From Guadua angustifolia (lineage: Eukaryota; Streptophyta; Magnoliopsida; Poales; Poaceae), in contig JAYEVE010000391.1 of assembly GCA_036346375.1 (NCBI GenBank), positions 1 through 64,000 on the forward strand: a stretch of DNA of 64,000 bases, given 5' to 3'. Under the pieces are notes generated by a model, which worked only from the letters and a program-made list of their open reading frames with translations, had not been told where the DNA came from and made no database searches. Positions 55,710 to 64,000 of the stretch are shown here, in pieces (position 1 is the stretch's first letter; each line of letters opens with the position of its first letter). A program made the translations under genes and the position numbers.

Positions 55710-56383
55710 CACTACTACAGAATCAACCTTCACAAACGGCCTATTATAAGCGGTTAGTTGCGTACCGCTTGTGCTCTCTACACCACAAGCGGTTCGTGAG
55801 CAACGGACCGAATGGGGTCTCTAGAAGCGGTTCTAGACACAAACCCTTTTTAAAACCCTAGCTCTAGAAGCGGTTCGTGTCCTGAACCCCTTCTAGAGCT
55901 TTAGAAGGGGTTCGGGACACGAACCCCTTCTAAAGCCCTGAGCTCTAGAAGCGGTTCGTGTCCCAAACCCCTTCTAGAGCTTTAGAAGGGTTCGAGACAC
56001 GAACCCCTTCTAAAGCCCTAACTCTAAAGCGGTTGGGGACACGAACCCTTTCTAGAGCTAGCTCTAGAAGGGTTCGTGTCCCCAACAGCTTGTAGAAGTC
56101 CAGCTTTTGAAATAATAAAAGGAATGCATGCCCTACTCTATCGAGACGCACGCGTGGGTAGGTTGGTTAGATGGGTGAGGCGTGGGTCACAAGGAGGAGT
56201 GAGGAGGTCGTGGGTTGAATCCAGTCCTCACAATATTATTTGTCTTTTGAAGAGACTTCTATAGCGGTTATAAAACCGCTTGTAATCTTGACGGGAGTAT
56301 CACTCATGATTTGCCTAGCGGTTCTAAAACCGCTTTCTAAAAATGGTTTTAAACCGTTTGTGAAGGTTGATTCTGTAGTAGTG
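55710..56383. mobile_element. Non-autonomous CACTA element (674 bp)
   Basis: Terminal inverted repeats begin CACTACTACAGAATCAACC and extend to about 30 bp ('ttcacaaacgg'), with a perfect 3-bp duplication, TGG, at 55707-55709 and 56384-56386. These are defining features of the CACTA/En-Spm class. The left two thirds hold alternating direct and inverted subterminal motifs ('tctagaagcggttcgtgtc', 'gacacgaaccccttctaaag'). No transposase frame. Confidence 0.9.
56152..56225 (+). other. tRNA-like (Pol III box A/B-like) block inside the CACTA element
   Basis: 'taggttggttagatggg' at 56158-56175 resembles a tRNA box A/D-arm, and 'gggttgaatcc' at 56212-56222 resembles box B (GGTTCGAATCC with one base missing). 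Spacing of about 50 bp fits a tRNA. The region is probably a tRNA- or SINE-derived relic carried by the element, not a working tRNA gene. Confidence 0.4.
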
Positions 56384-56891
56384 TGGGCCTCACAAAACCG
56401 TCGTTGGCATAGTGCATAGACAGAGAGCCTACCCAGTGCGATGTAAATCAGCCTGCACTTCGAGCCCAACTAAGCGGTGAATTATCTTGGTGAGAAGCCG
56501 TGCATAAATTGCAATTTTCTTCTGTAGAAAACGAAAAGATGCTTAAAAATACAATTTTGTTAAAAAGGGTGTAAAGAATCATGCTCCTACCAAATGGCGA
56601 ATGGGAAACGGGTACATCGAAGGTCACAGGACCCTCTTTGTTATCTTTAGATGGTATACTTTACTTTAGTCTATGGTATTAAATGTTATTGAAAATAGTT
56701 AAAGCGAACATGTGTATAGAAGGAAAAAATAGTAAACAGTCATCTCAAATTTATAGAATGAAATGTATTTAAAACAAAATTTGAAAGTTAGAATGACATG
56801 TATTCGGGAATGGAGATGGAGTAATGTGTAATGCTCATTGTTTTGCACTGATCACTACTATAGTTCAGTTTAATATGAATGTTGGTACGAC
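56384..56891. other. Intergenic stretch, nothing recognised
   Basis: AT-rich sequence between the CACTA element and copia-B. No domain, repeat pair or long frame seen. Confidence 0.4.
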
Positions 56892-56896
56892 CCAAG

Positions 56897-57342
56897 TGTT
56901 GGGTTGATCTCTACGACTCGGTCAAAGACCGAGTCCAAAACCGTTGGCATACGATCGGGGCGCAACAACCTCTTGGTTGCGGCCCCTGTCACGCTGCGCT
57001 ACATATATAGAGGACGGTAGGCACACGAACCAACGTTAAGTGGTGACTCTGGCGCCCACATTCCCACAAGACCGATCTAACCCTAGCGCGGTGAAGTGAC
57101 GGGAAGGCCGTTTCCATCTTCATTCTCTTCTTCCCCTCCGACTGCCAGGAAGCACGCGCACGGGAGCAGAAGGGAGCCGACGCCATCCGGATCGTCTTCT
57201 CCAAACCCCGAAGGCCCTCATCATCACCATGGCTTCGGGATCAAACGGCAATGGAGGAAACACCAAAGGTATGGACTAAACGCTCCTAGATTTAGTGGTT
57301 AGAGGTTAAGGGGAAGGTCCTAGACACTAGCAATTTCCATCA
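56897..57342 (+). repeat. copia-B 5' LTR (446 bp)
   Basis: Starts TGTTGGGTTGATCTC, ends TTTCCATCA. TATA-like 'tacatatatagagg' at about 57000. It ends 54 bases after 'gtatggactaaacgctcc'. It differs from the 3' LTR mainly by small indels around 56937, 56990 and 57012. Confidence 0.9.
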
Positions 57343-57343
57343 A

Positions 57344-57355
57344 TGGTATCAGAGC
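57344..57355 (+). other. Primer binding site of copia-B
   Basis: 'tggtatcagagc' is complementary to the 3' end of initiator tRNA-Met, as in most plant copia elements, one base after the LTR. Confidence 0.85.
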
Positions 57356-58440
57356 ACATGTTTTTACCCTAACCCTAACCCTAGAAGTGTTAAAACCTTC
57401 GGGTTTAGTCTCGTCCGAAGCAATTAGAAGGAGATGAGAACCCTAGTTTAAGTTCTTTCCCCAAATCAGAGAAACCCTAGATCCTTTTTCCCCAAAACCC
57501 GAAGAACCGAATCATAGAAAATCAAAGAAAAGAAGGGAGTAGACCTACCTGGCCTCCCGTACTCGTCGTCGCGACAAGGAAGCTCCGCCGTTGCATGCGT
57601 CGCGGTGCCGGTGCGCGTGCAGTCGCCTCGCCTCCATGCGCCACGGGAGTTCACGCACCGGCAAGGGGCCCGCGGGCGGCGCCGCCGCTCCTCCGTCTTC
57701 GTTTCTCTCTCTCTTGCATGCGCATGGAGAAGAAGCGAGCGGAATTTTCGGAGCCAAATGAATTAGGGTTTTTGAGGGGAATCCGAATTTTCCGCGTTTT
57801 ATTCCGCGCCGAAGAATTCTCAGCCGTTGATCTTGATCGGACGCGTAGCATGGCGTAATGCCGCTTGGGCTTGTTTTGGCCCAAAGTGAAAGTGGAAGAA
57901 CGGCCCAGCCCGAGTTGTGGCCCGGTGACCGGCGTAATGAAGAAGGCCGACAGTGGGTTAGGTAGATTTGAGCCAATGAACGACAAAAAATGAACAGTGA
58001 TTTTTTTTTCTTTTTACTGTGAGATATTACATTAAGCGCATGATTTAGTTTATGTGCCAAGTTAAATTCAATTTCCGCTGCAAGTTTAAGTTTTTTTCTT
58101 TTCTCTGATTAGATTGAAACCAACGTGGATATTTAATTAGAGAAAATAGTAAATGAAAATAGTTTTATAGTATTTCACATAGTTATGGTAATTTTATTTT
58201 CTGACCAACGTTGAAAATAATTTTGCCATGACCATATTAAGTATGATAGAAAGTTGAATGAAGTTTGCTCTATTCTAATACTGCCCAACGGTGTTTTAGA
58301 AATAGATCAGTCTTTATTAAAGTTGAGAGCATGTTTAATTGACCAACATTAATTTATTCATGCCAAAGTTTATATTTTTTAGTTTACTGATTAAATTCTT
58401 GTTTCATTTATGAAGCTTTTCCAACCAAGATTGCCAATTC
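57356..58440 (+). other. copia-B leader region
   Basis: Untranslated leader with a GC-rich part (57540-57900), where frames on both strands (for example 57595-57858 plus, 57545-58060 minus) are artefacts, and an AT-rich part before gag. No domain seen. Confidence 0.5.
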
Positions 58441-59285
58441 CTTAAGTGTCTTTCAAGGGCTTGAAAGGTTGAACGGCAACAATTACTCCTCATGGAGAGA
58501 GAATTTGAACTTGGCCATGGCTATGGCTGAGATAGATTATGCTTTGCTTCATCCAATTCGTGGCACCTGTTCGGCAGCGGTTGGGAGTCGGGAAGCGCAA
58601 ATAATGTCTTGGCGTAATTGTCGTATAGTATTGAGAAGGCAAAGTGGGACAACTCAAATAGAAAGTGCCTCATGGTGATCAAGGGCACCATCATTGAGTC
58701 CATAAGGAGCAATCGAGAATGTCTGAGATGCTACTCGAGATCTCAAGAAAATAGAAAAGCGAGTTCTTTGGATCCACAAAGGCCTATGCAGGCACGTTAA
58801 TCAAGAAACTTGTCAATGACAAGTATGATGGATCTGGGCTGCGTAATGGACCAGGCATTAGAGAGCATATTCTCAAGATGACCAACATGGCTCACTCTCT
58901 CATGTCCTTTGATATGCCTTTAAAGAATGATTTCATAGTCCATCTTGTACTGGTTTCATTACCAAAAGAATTTGAGACTTTTGTTGTGAATTACAACATT
59001 AGTGAAGAAAAATGGTCTATTGAAAAGTGCATTGCCATGTGTGTCCAAGAAGAAGAAAGGTTAAAGGCACAAAGGGCTGAAGAACTGAATCTGGTTAAGC
59101 ATTCTCAAAAGAAAAAGAATTATTTCCAGATTCAAAATAAGCCAAATTTCAAGAAAGGCAACTACCAAAAAGGCAATTATCAGCAGAAAAGGTTCACCAA
59201 TTTTGAGAAAGGTGAACACTCAAATGGAGGACAGAACTCCAATGGAGGACATGGTTCGATGGGCGACCTCCTAGGCCTCACTTGA
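58440..59285 (+). pseudogene. copia-B gag, broken
   Basis: 'LERLNGNNYSSWRENLNLAMA' at about 58459 starts a UBN2-type gag. The next parts switch frame (58618-58800, 'EKAKWDNSNRKCLMVIKGTI') and again at 58878-59285 ('MAHSLMSFDMPLKNDFIVHL', 'SLPKEFETFVVNYN'), ending in a Lys/Asn/Gln-rich segment where the zinc knuckle should follow. Only a degenerate 'RHRMKDC' remains near 59330. Confidence 0.75.
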
Positions 59286-60320
59286 GCACATAGACCTAGA
59301 CACTGCAGTCTTGTCATCGAAAAGGCACCGCATGAAAGATTGCGATTCGTTCCTCAAGTGGCTGAACAAAAAGGGTAAAGATCAAGTTACATTCATAGAT
59401 GAATCCTTGTATATAGATTCACCAACTAATACTTGGTGGATAGATTAAAGTGCAACTGTTCATGTTGCTAATTCTATCTGAGGATTCCGTACGAGGAGGA
59501 TCCTACAAAGAGGAGAAAGAGGAATTAGAGTGGCGAATGGAGTTGAAGCTGATGTGGAAGCCATTGGAGATCTTCCTTAGAGTTGGATGGCGGCTTCATA
59601 CTCCATTTGCGAGATGTTCTATTAGTGCCTTCTTTAAGAAGAATTTAATTTCAGTGTCTTGCTTAGATGATGAGAACATTCAGTGTCATTTTGGGAATGG
59701 AAAGTGTGTAATAAAGTTTAATAATATAGATGTTGGTCTTGCCATCCGACAAGACAAGCTTTATTTGCTATCCCATTATGATATTGTGAATGACATAAGT
59801 ACCTCCTCGAATGCGAAAGTATGCAATGTTACTGCAAAGCGAAAGAGAATAGAAAGTGAATCGTCATCAAAATTATGGCATTGTCGTTTAGGCCATATTT
59901 GAGGGGAGAATTGAACGATTAATCAAAGAAGAAATTCTTCCTCCCTAGACTTTTTAGACCACGAGATCATTGCATAGATTGTATTAAAGGCAAGTATGTT
60001 AAACAAATAAAGAAAGGCGCCAGTAGTGACGGAATCTTAGAAATAATCCACACAGACATTTGTGGTCCTTTTCCTGTAAAGACAGTGGATGGTTTTGATT
60101 CATTCATTACATTCACTGATGATTATTCTCGCTATGGCTACATTTATCCCATCAAAGAAAGATCAGAAGCATTAGAAAAGTTTAAGATATTTAAAGCTGA
60201 AATAGAAAATCAGCATGATTTAAAGATTAAAGTAGTAAGATCGGACCGTGGAGGGAGTACTACGGAAAACACACCCTTATGGCCAAGTTCGGGACCATTT
60301 GCAAGGTACTGCGGAAAATA
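59286..60320 (+). pseudogene. copia-B protease remnant and integrase N-terminal part
   Basis: The protease motif 'WWID-stop-SATVHVANS' at about 59434-59470 has TAA (59446-59448) within the catalytic D-S-G-A-T region. The pre-integrase part is at about 59640-59902 ('LWHCRLGHI'). Integrase core: 60085-60321 ('FITFTDDYSRYGYIY', 'VVRSDRGG'), where both catalytic aspartates are still visible, followed by a frameshift into 'PQQNGV' at about 60356. Confidence 0.75.
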
Positions 60321-62647
60321 GCATAGTAGCCAAAGATTCTATGCAGGCGAACCTCAACAAAATGGAGTAATGAAAGGCGTAACTGTACCTTAATGGATAT
60401 GGTGAGAAGTATGATAAGTTACTCCACTTTACGGTTAGTCTATGGATGGAGGCTTTAAAACCGCTGCCCATATTCTTAATCGGGTACCAAAGAAGTCGGT
60501 GCCTAAAACACCAGTATGAGTTATGGATGGAAGGAAGCCATCACTAAACTATCTACATGTGTGGGCTGTCCGGTGAGGCAAAAGTATTTAACCCAAACAT
60601 AGGAAAGTTAGAACCAAAGACAATTAGTTGCCATTTCATTGGCTATCCCGAAAGATCAAAGGGTTATCGTTTCTCTTGTCGACGGACATACCAAGTTTGT
60701 AGAAACTAGATCTGTTGTGTTTATAGAGGATGATATGATCAGGGGGAGCATGGTACCCCGAGAAATTAGCCTTGATGAGAAGCGGGTTTGTGCCCCAACT
60801 CCTATGATTGAAGAGCCTTTCTTCTCGATACCTGTTGTTGTTGTATTACCTGAAGTTACAGCAACTGCTGGTGATTCTCCAAGTGCAACGATCGGTCGCC
60901 AGATGGCTTTTGTTGTGGAGCCCGAGGCCCTATTTGTTGCAAGTGAGGAGTCCGAGCGACCTCTGAGAGAGCGATGAACACTGCTCAAGAACCACTTAGA
61001 AGATCACAAAGAAACAGAGATCAGTTATTCCGGTGATTATGAAGTTTATATCGGTGAAGACATAGAAATAGAGGGTAATCCACCTCTTATGAGAAGCGAT
61101 GAGAAGTCCCAATTCATCGAAGTGGCTTGCTCGCCATGCAAGATGAAATGAGATCTATGAGTACAAACAAAGTCTCGGGACTTAGAAGAAATTCCTAAAG
61201 GAGCCAAAAGCAGTGAAGGTTGTAAATGGGTCTACAAAACCAAACGTGACTCCAAAGGAATATTGAAAGGTTTAAAGCTAGACTTGTGCAAAAAGGCTTC
61301 ACTCGAGAGAGAAGAATAGATTATACCGAAACCTTCTGCACTGTTTAAACAAAGGATTCTTTTAGAATCATTATGGCACTAGTTGCTCATTATGATTTAG
61401 AATTACATCGATGGATGTTAAGGCGGCATTCCTAAATGGGGATTTATATGAGAATGTGTACATGGCTCAACCCAAAGGTTTTGTCATGAAAGGAAAAGAA
61501 AATATTGGATGTCGATTAAAGAAGTCCATTTATGGATTAAAACAAGCGTCTAGACAGTGGTACATTAAGTTTGACTTAAACTATAAGAAATTTTGGGTTC
61601 AAAGAGAATGAAGAGGACAAGCGCATTTATGCAAAGTTTAATAGAGGGAAATATATTTTCCTAGTTTTATATGTGGATGATATCCTATTAGCAGCGGTGA
61701 TAAAGATCTGCTGCTAGAGACAAAGAAGTTCTTGTCCTCAAAGTTTGATATGAAAGATCTTGGTGAAGCATCTTATGTATTAGGAATTGAGATACACCGA
61801 GATAGAAGAAGAGGGTGCTAGGGCTATCCTGAAAGCATACATAGAAAGTGTTTTGAAAAGATATAGTATGCATATGTGTAGCATACGCCTGCTCCAATAG
61901 TCAAGAGGCGATAAGTTTGGGAATTTTCGATTGTCCAAAGAACAAGTATGAGATCGATCAGATGAAATCATCCCATATGCTTCAATTGTCGGAAGCATAA
62001 TGTATGCTCAAATATGTACTCATACGACTTAGCATTTACAACGGGATGCTAGGAAGATATCAGATTAATCCAGAGTTGATCCTTTGGAAAGTCAGAAAAA
62101 AAGCCTTGCGGTATTTGCAAGGAACAAAGAGCCTCATGCTAACATATAGAAGTCAAGTGCCCTAGAGATTGTGGGCTATGCAGATCTGATTAGGCGGTGT
62201 AAAGACACTTTGGAAAGTCCACATCGAGGATATGTGTTCACCCTTGCTTTGGAGGAGCTATATCATGGAAAAGTATAAAACAATCGATCGTTACTGCGTC
62301 GACAATGCACGCTGAGTTTGTGGCATGCTATGAAACAGCAAGGCGAGCAATGTGGTTTAAAAAGTTTGTACCGGGTTGAGAGTGGTAGACAAGATAGAAA
62401 GACCACTCAAATTATCTATCATGACAATGAGCAGCAGCATATTTTACTCTCACAACAACAAGTCAAGTGGTCTGCCAAACACATAGAGATCAAGTTTTAT
62501 GTTGTGAAGGAGAAAATCCAGGATCAAACAATAGAGCTTGAGCATATAAGCACAGAAGACATGTTAGCGGATGCGCTCACCAAAGGTCTTTCTCCCAACG
62601 TGTTTAAAAAGCACGTAGCCGGCATGGGTTTAAAAGAAGGACTATGA
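60320..62647 (+). pseudogene. copia-B integrase C-terminus, reverse transcriptase and RNase H, broken
   Basis: 60639-60977 is the integrase-RT linker. RT pieces: 'CKWVYKTKRDSKG' near 61220, 'MDVKAAFLNGDLYENVYMA' at 61411, 'YGLKQASRQWYIKFD', and intact catalytic 'YVDD' at 61670-61681 in another frame. RNase H: 62318-62647 with 'IELEHISTEDMLADALTKGL', the conserved copia RNase H C-terminus. At least eight frame breaks. It ends about 230 bases before the polypurine tract. Confidence 0.75.
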
Positions 62648-62889
62648 TTCTGGATAATAGGGGTCATGCAAAGCAACCATCTCCCACAAAGACAAAGTTA
62701 TTCTGCTTTGAAGTAGAGAGGTGTGCTATAGTCATTGAGTTCAGCAGTACGTAACTGACTGTTGTGACGCCTTGGTCTTGGTGCACTAATCTATGGAGGA
62801 GTGGGATGTTAAGTTAAAAGTATGAGATATAAAAGTTAATAGATCAAGATATAAAGTTTCAAAGTTAAGTTCGAGATAAAGGGGGAGAA

Positions 62890-63343
62890 TGTTGGGTTGA
62901 TCTCTACGACTCGGTCAAAGACCGAGTCCGTAACCGTTTCGCGCCCTGATCGGGGGCGCAACAACCTCTTGGTTGCGGCCCCCTGTCACGCCTGCGCTAC
63001 ATATATAGAGGGACCAGCCGGCACACGAACCAACGTTCGTGGTGACTCCTGGCGCCCCACATTCCCACAAGACCGATCTAACCCTAGCGCGGTGAAGTGA
63101 CGGGAAGGCCGTTTCCATCTTCATTCTCTTCTTCCCCTCCGACTGCCAGGAAGCACGCGCACGGGAGCGGAAGGGGGCCGACGCCATCCGGATCGTCTTC
63201 TCCAAACCCCGAAGGCCCTCATCATCACCATGGCTTCGGGATCAAACGGCAATGGAGGAAACACCGAAGGTATGGACTAAACGCTCCTAGATCTAGTGGT
63301 TAGAGGTTAAGGAGAAGATCCTAGACACTAGCAATTTCCATCA
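62890..63343 (+). repeat. copia-B 3' LTR (454 bp)
   Basis: Starts TGTTGGGTTGATCTC right after the polypurine tract and ends TTTCCATCA before CCAAG. Slightly longer than the 5' LTR through small insertions. Confidence 0.9.
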
Positions 63344-63400
63344 CCAAGCAGTCGTCTGTTTTAAGTTTTAAGCACAACACCCTGAGACACAGCCAAGTAG

Positions 63401-63407
63401 TATAAAT
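63401..63407 (+). promoter_or_regulatory. TATA box of the second MATH-type gene
   Basis: 'tataaat' at 63401-63407 lies about 30 bases before the ATG at 63433, where the reading frame stops after about 23 codons. Proximity to the MATH fragment supports a promoter role. Confidence 0.4.
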
Positions 63408-63432
63408 GCTCTGTGCTAAACATTTGATCACC

Positions 63433-63789
63433 ATGTCACACAAACGAACACAATTCAGCCTCCTCCCCCTTTACGCCAGCTTTTCACATCGCAAAAACTG
63501 ACCGAGGTTAATTACACGCTTGTCGAACCTTCCCAAGATCGAAGGTTATTCCGTGACAAAGTCCATGGGCAGCGAGGAATTCATCAAAGAATGGAGACGG
63601 AGCGCCGGTGGATATGACTGGGCGATCCGTGTACATCCAAGTAAAAACTATCCCTGCCCTGCGGCTCTTCTATATCAACGCAGCTCGTCGTACTGGTGAA
63701 CTGCGCACGGACAATGTGAAGGCGACGTTCAGCTGCCGCATAATAGATCTGAGTGGGAGAGCTCTTTTACGGTACAATGCACCGGTATA
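63433..63789 (+). pseudogene. MATH domain gene fragment (second MATH-BTB copy)
   Basis: A MATH N-terminal half in two frames. 'LPKIEGYSVTKSMGSEEFIK' and 'GGYDWAIRVHPSKNYP' at about 63527-63652 match the corresponding part of the gene at 52709. The second frame, 63608-63790, gives 'ALRLFYINAARRTGELRTDN' and 'SCRIIDLSGRALLRYN'. A frameshift lies between them and no BTB follows, because LINE-5 sequence begins at about 63838. The ATG at 63433 is followed by an in-frame TGA, so the true start is uncertain. Confidence 0.7.
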
Positions 63790-63837
63790 ATGCATCATAA
63801 AATTTCTCTTTTTGTTGATACTTCAATGTTCATCAGT

Positions 63838-64000
63838 AAATTTATTTGGAAGTTGAAACTTCCTTTAAAAATAAAGATCTTCCTTTGATATTTACATAAA
63901 AGAATAATTTTAACAAAGGACAATCTAGTTAAAAGGAACTGAAATGGGGATCAAAAATGTTGTTTCTGTTATTGTAATGAAACAATACGTCATTTGTTTT
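63838..64000 (+). mobile_element. LINE fragment (LINE-5), same family as LINE-2 and LINE-3
   Basis: 'aaatttatttggaagttgaa' through 'aatgaaacaata' matches LINE-2 at 29022-29175 at roughly 85% identity and covers the start of the C-terminal zf-RVT region. It runs off the window edge. Confidence 0.8.

Larger units (their letters stand above)
56897..63343 (+). mobile_element. Ty1/copia retrotransposon with both LTRs (copia-B), 6.45 kb
   Basis: Perfect 5-bp target duplication CCAAG at 56892-56896 and 63344-63348. LTRs at 56897-57342 and 62890-63343, tRNA-Met primer site tggtatcagagc at 57344-57355, polypurine tract aaagggggagaa at 62878-62889, gag, integrase, RT and RNase H in copia order. The coding region is full of frameshifts and stops although the two LTRs are still very similar (a few small indels), suggesting that the master copy was already defective or that decay was rapid. 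A tract of 'accctaaccctaaccct' lies just after the primer site. Confidence 0.9.

Noticed and set aside
57545..58060. 171-codon minus-strand frame in the copia-B leader
   Set aside because: GC-rich leader sequence, no domain, opposite to the element's direction.
1..64000. Plant DNA virus or organellar insert
   Set aside because: No movement protein, coat protein, replication-associated protein or organellar gene motif was noticed; the reverse transcriptases all fit LINE, copia or gypsy order.

Overview
The window is plant nuclear DNA, almost certainly from a grass (Poaceae), possibly Oryza or a relative. This rests on the mix of features: plant CC-NB-ARC-LRR and MATH-BTB genes, L1-type LINEs, Ty1/copia and Ty3/gypsy elements with tRNA-Met-type primer sites, hAT, CACTA and foldback MITEs, and spliceosomal introns. 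The species is inferred, not shown. I see no gene that is clearly intact. The three host gene families present (an NLR, a nucleotidyltransferase-like gene and two MATH-BTB genes) are all broken, and roughly 80% of the sequence is transposable elements, many nested.

Region by region: 1-11640 is a pile of gypsy LTRs, including two copies on the minus strand of one very long LTR family (at least 4.3 kb and 5.2 kb). 11664-12137 is a MITE. 12257-24925 is one NLR resistance-type pseudogene on the minus strand. It is split by a 7.4 kb LINE (14233-21655, 14-bp target duplication) and by a 580-bp hAT MITE (23625-24204, exact 8-bp target duplication) just before the P-loop. Its upstream region is a 284-294 bp tandem repeat (25121 onward), interrupted by a second LINE (25682-29680).

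30150-43979 is an old copia element. It contains a 3.4 kb gypsy solo LTR (30671-34051), a minus-strand LINE fragment (34064-34862), a LINE (36089-40311) that itself holds a 1.5 kb copia-type solo LTR (36646-38134), and another solo LTR in its 3' LTR (43376-43911). 43981-45423 is a fragment of a host gene with introns. 45488-49565 is a MITE, a LINE fragment and a 5'-truncated chromodomain gypsy element on the minus strand. 49566-52300 is mostly unassigned and AT-rich, with one MITE.

52320-53943 is a MATH-BTB pseudogene with a duplicated promoter and start region. 54500-56383 holds three MITE-type elements and microsatellites. 56897-63343 is a copia element with both LTRs and a perfect 5-bp target duplication. 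It separates the first MATH-BTB gene from a second MATH fragment (63400-63789), which is followed by one more LINE fragment at the window edge.

The genes do not form a pathway. The value of the window is that target-site duplications let the insertion order be read: host genes and copia first, then LINEs, then LTR insertions reduced to solo LTRs. I found no evidence of a new enzymatic or defence system. The most interesting items are the dissected NLR with its repeat-built upstream region, the duplicated MATH-BTB promoter, a tRNA-like block inside a CACTA element, and a foldback element beside a (TA)n tract inside a 46-bp direct repeat.
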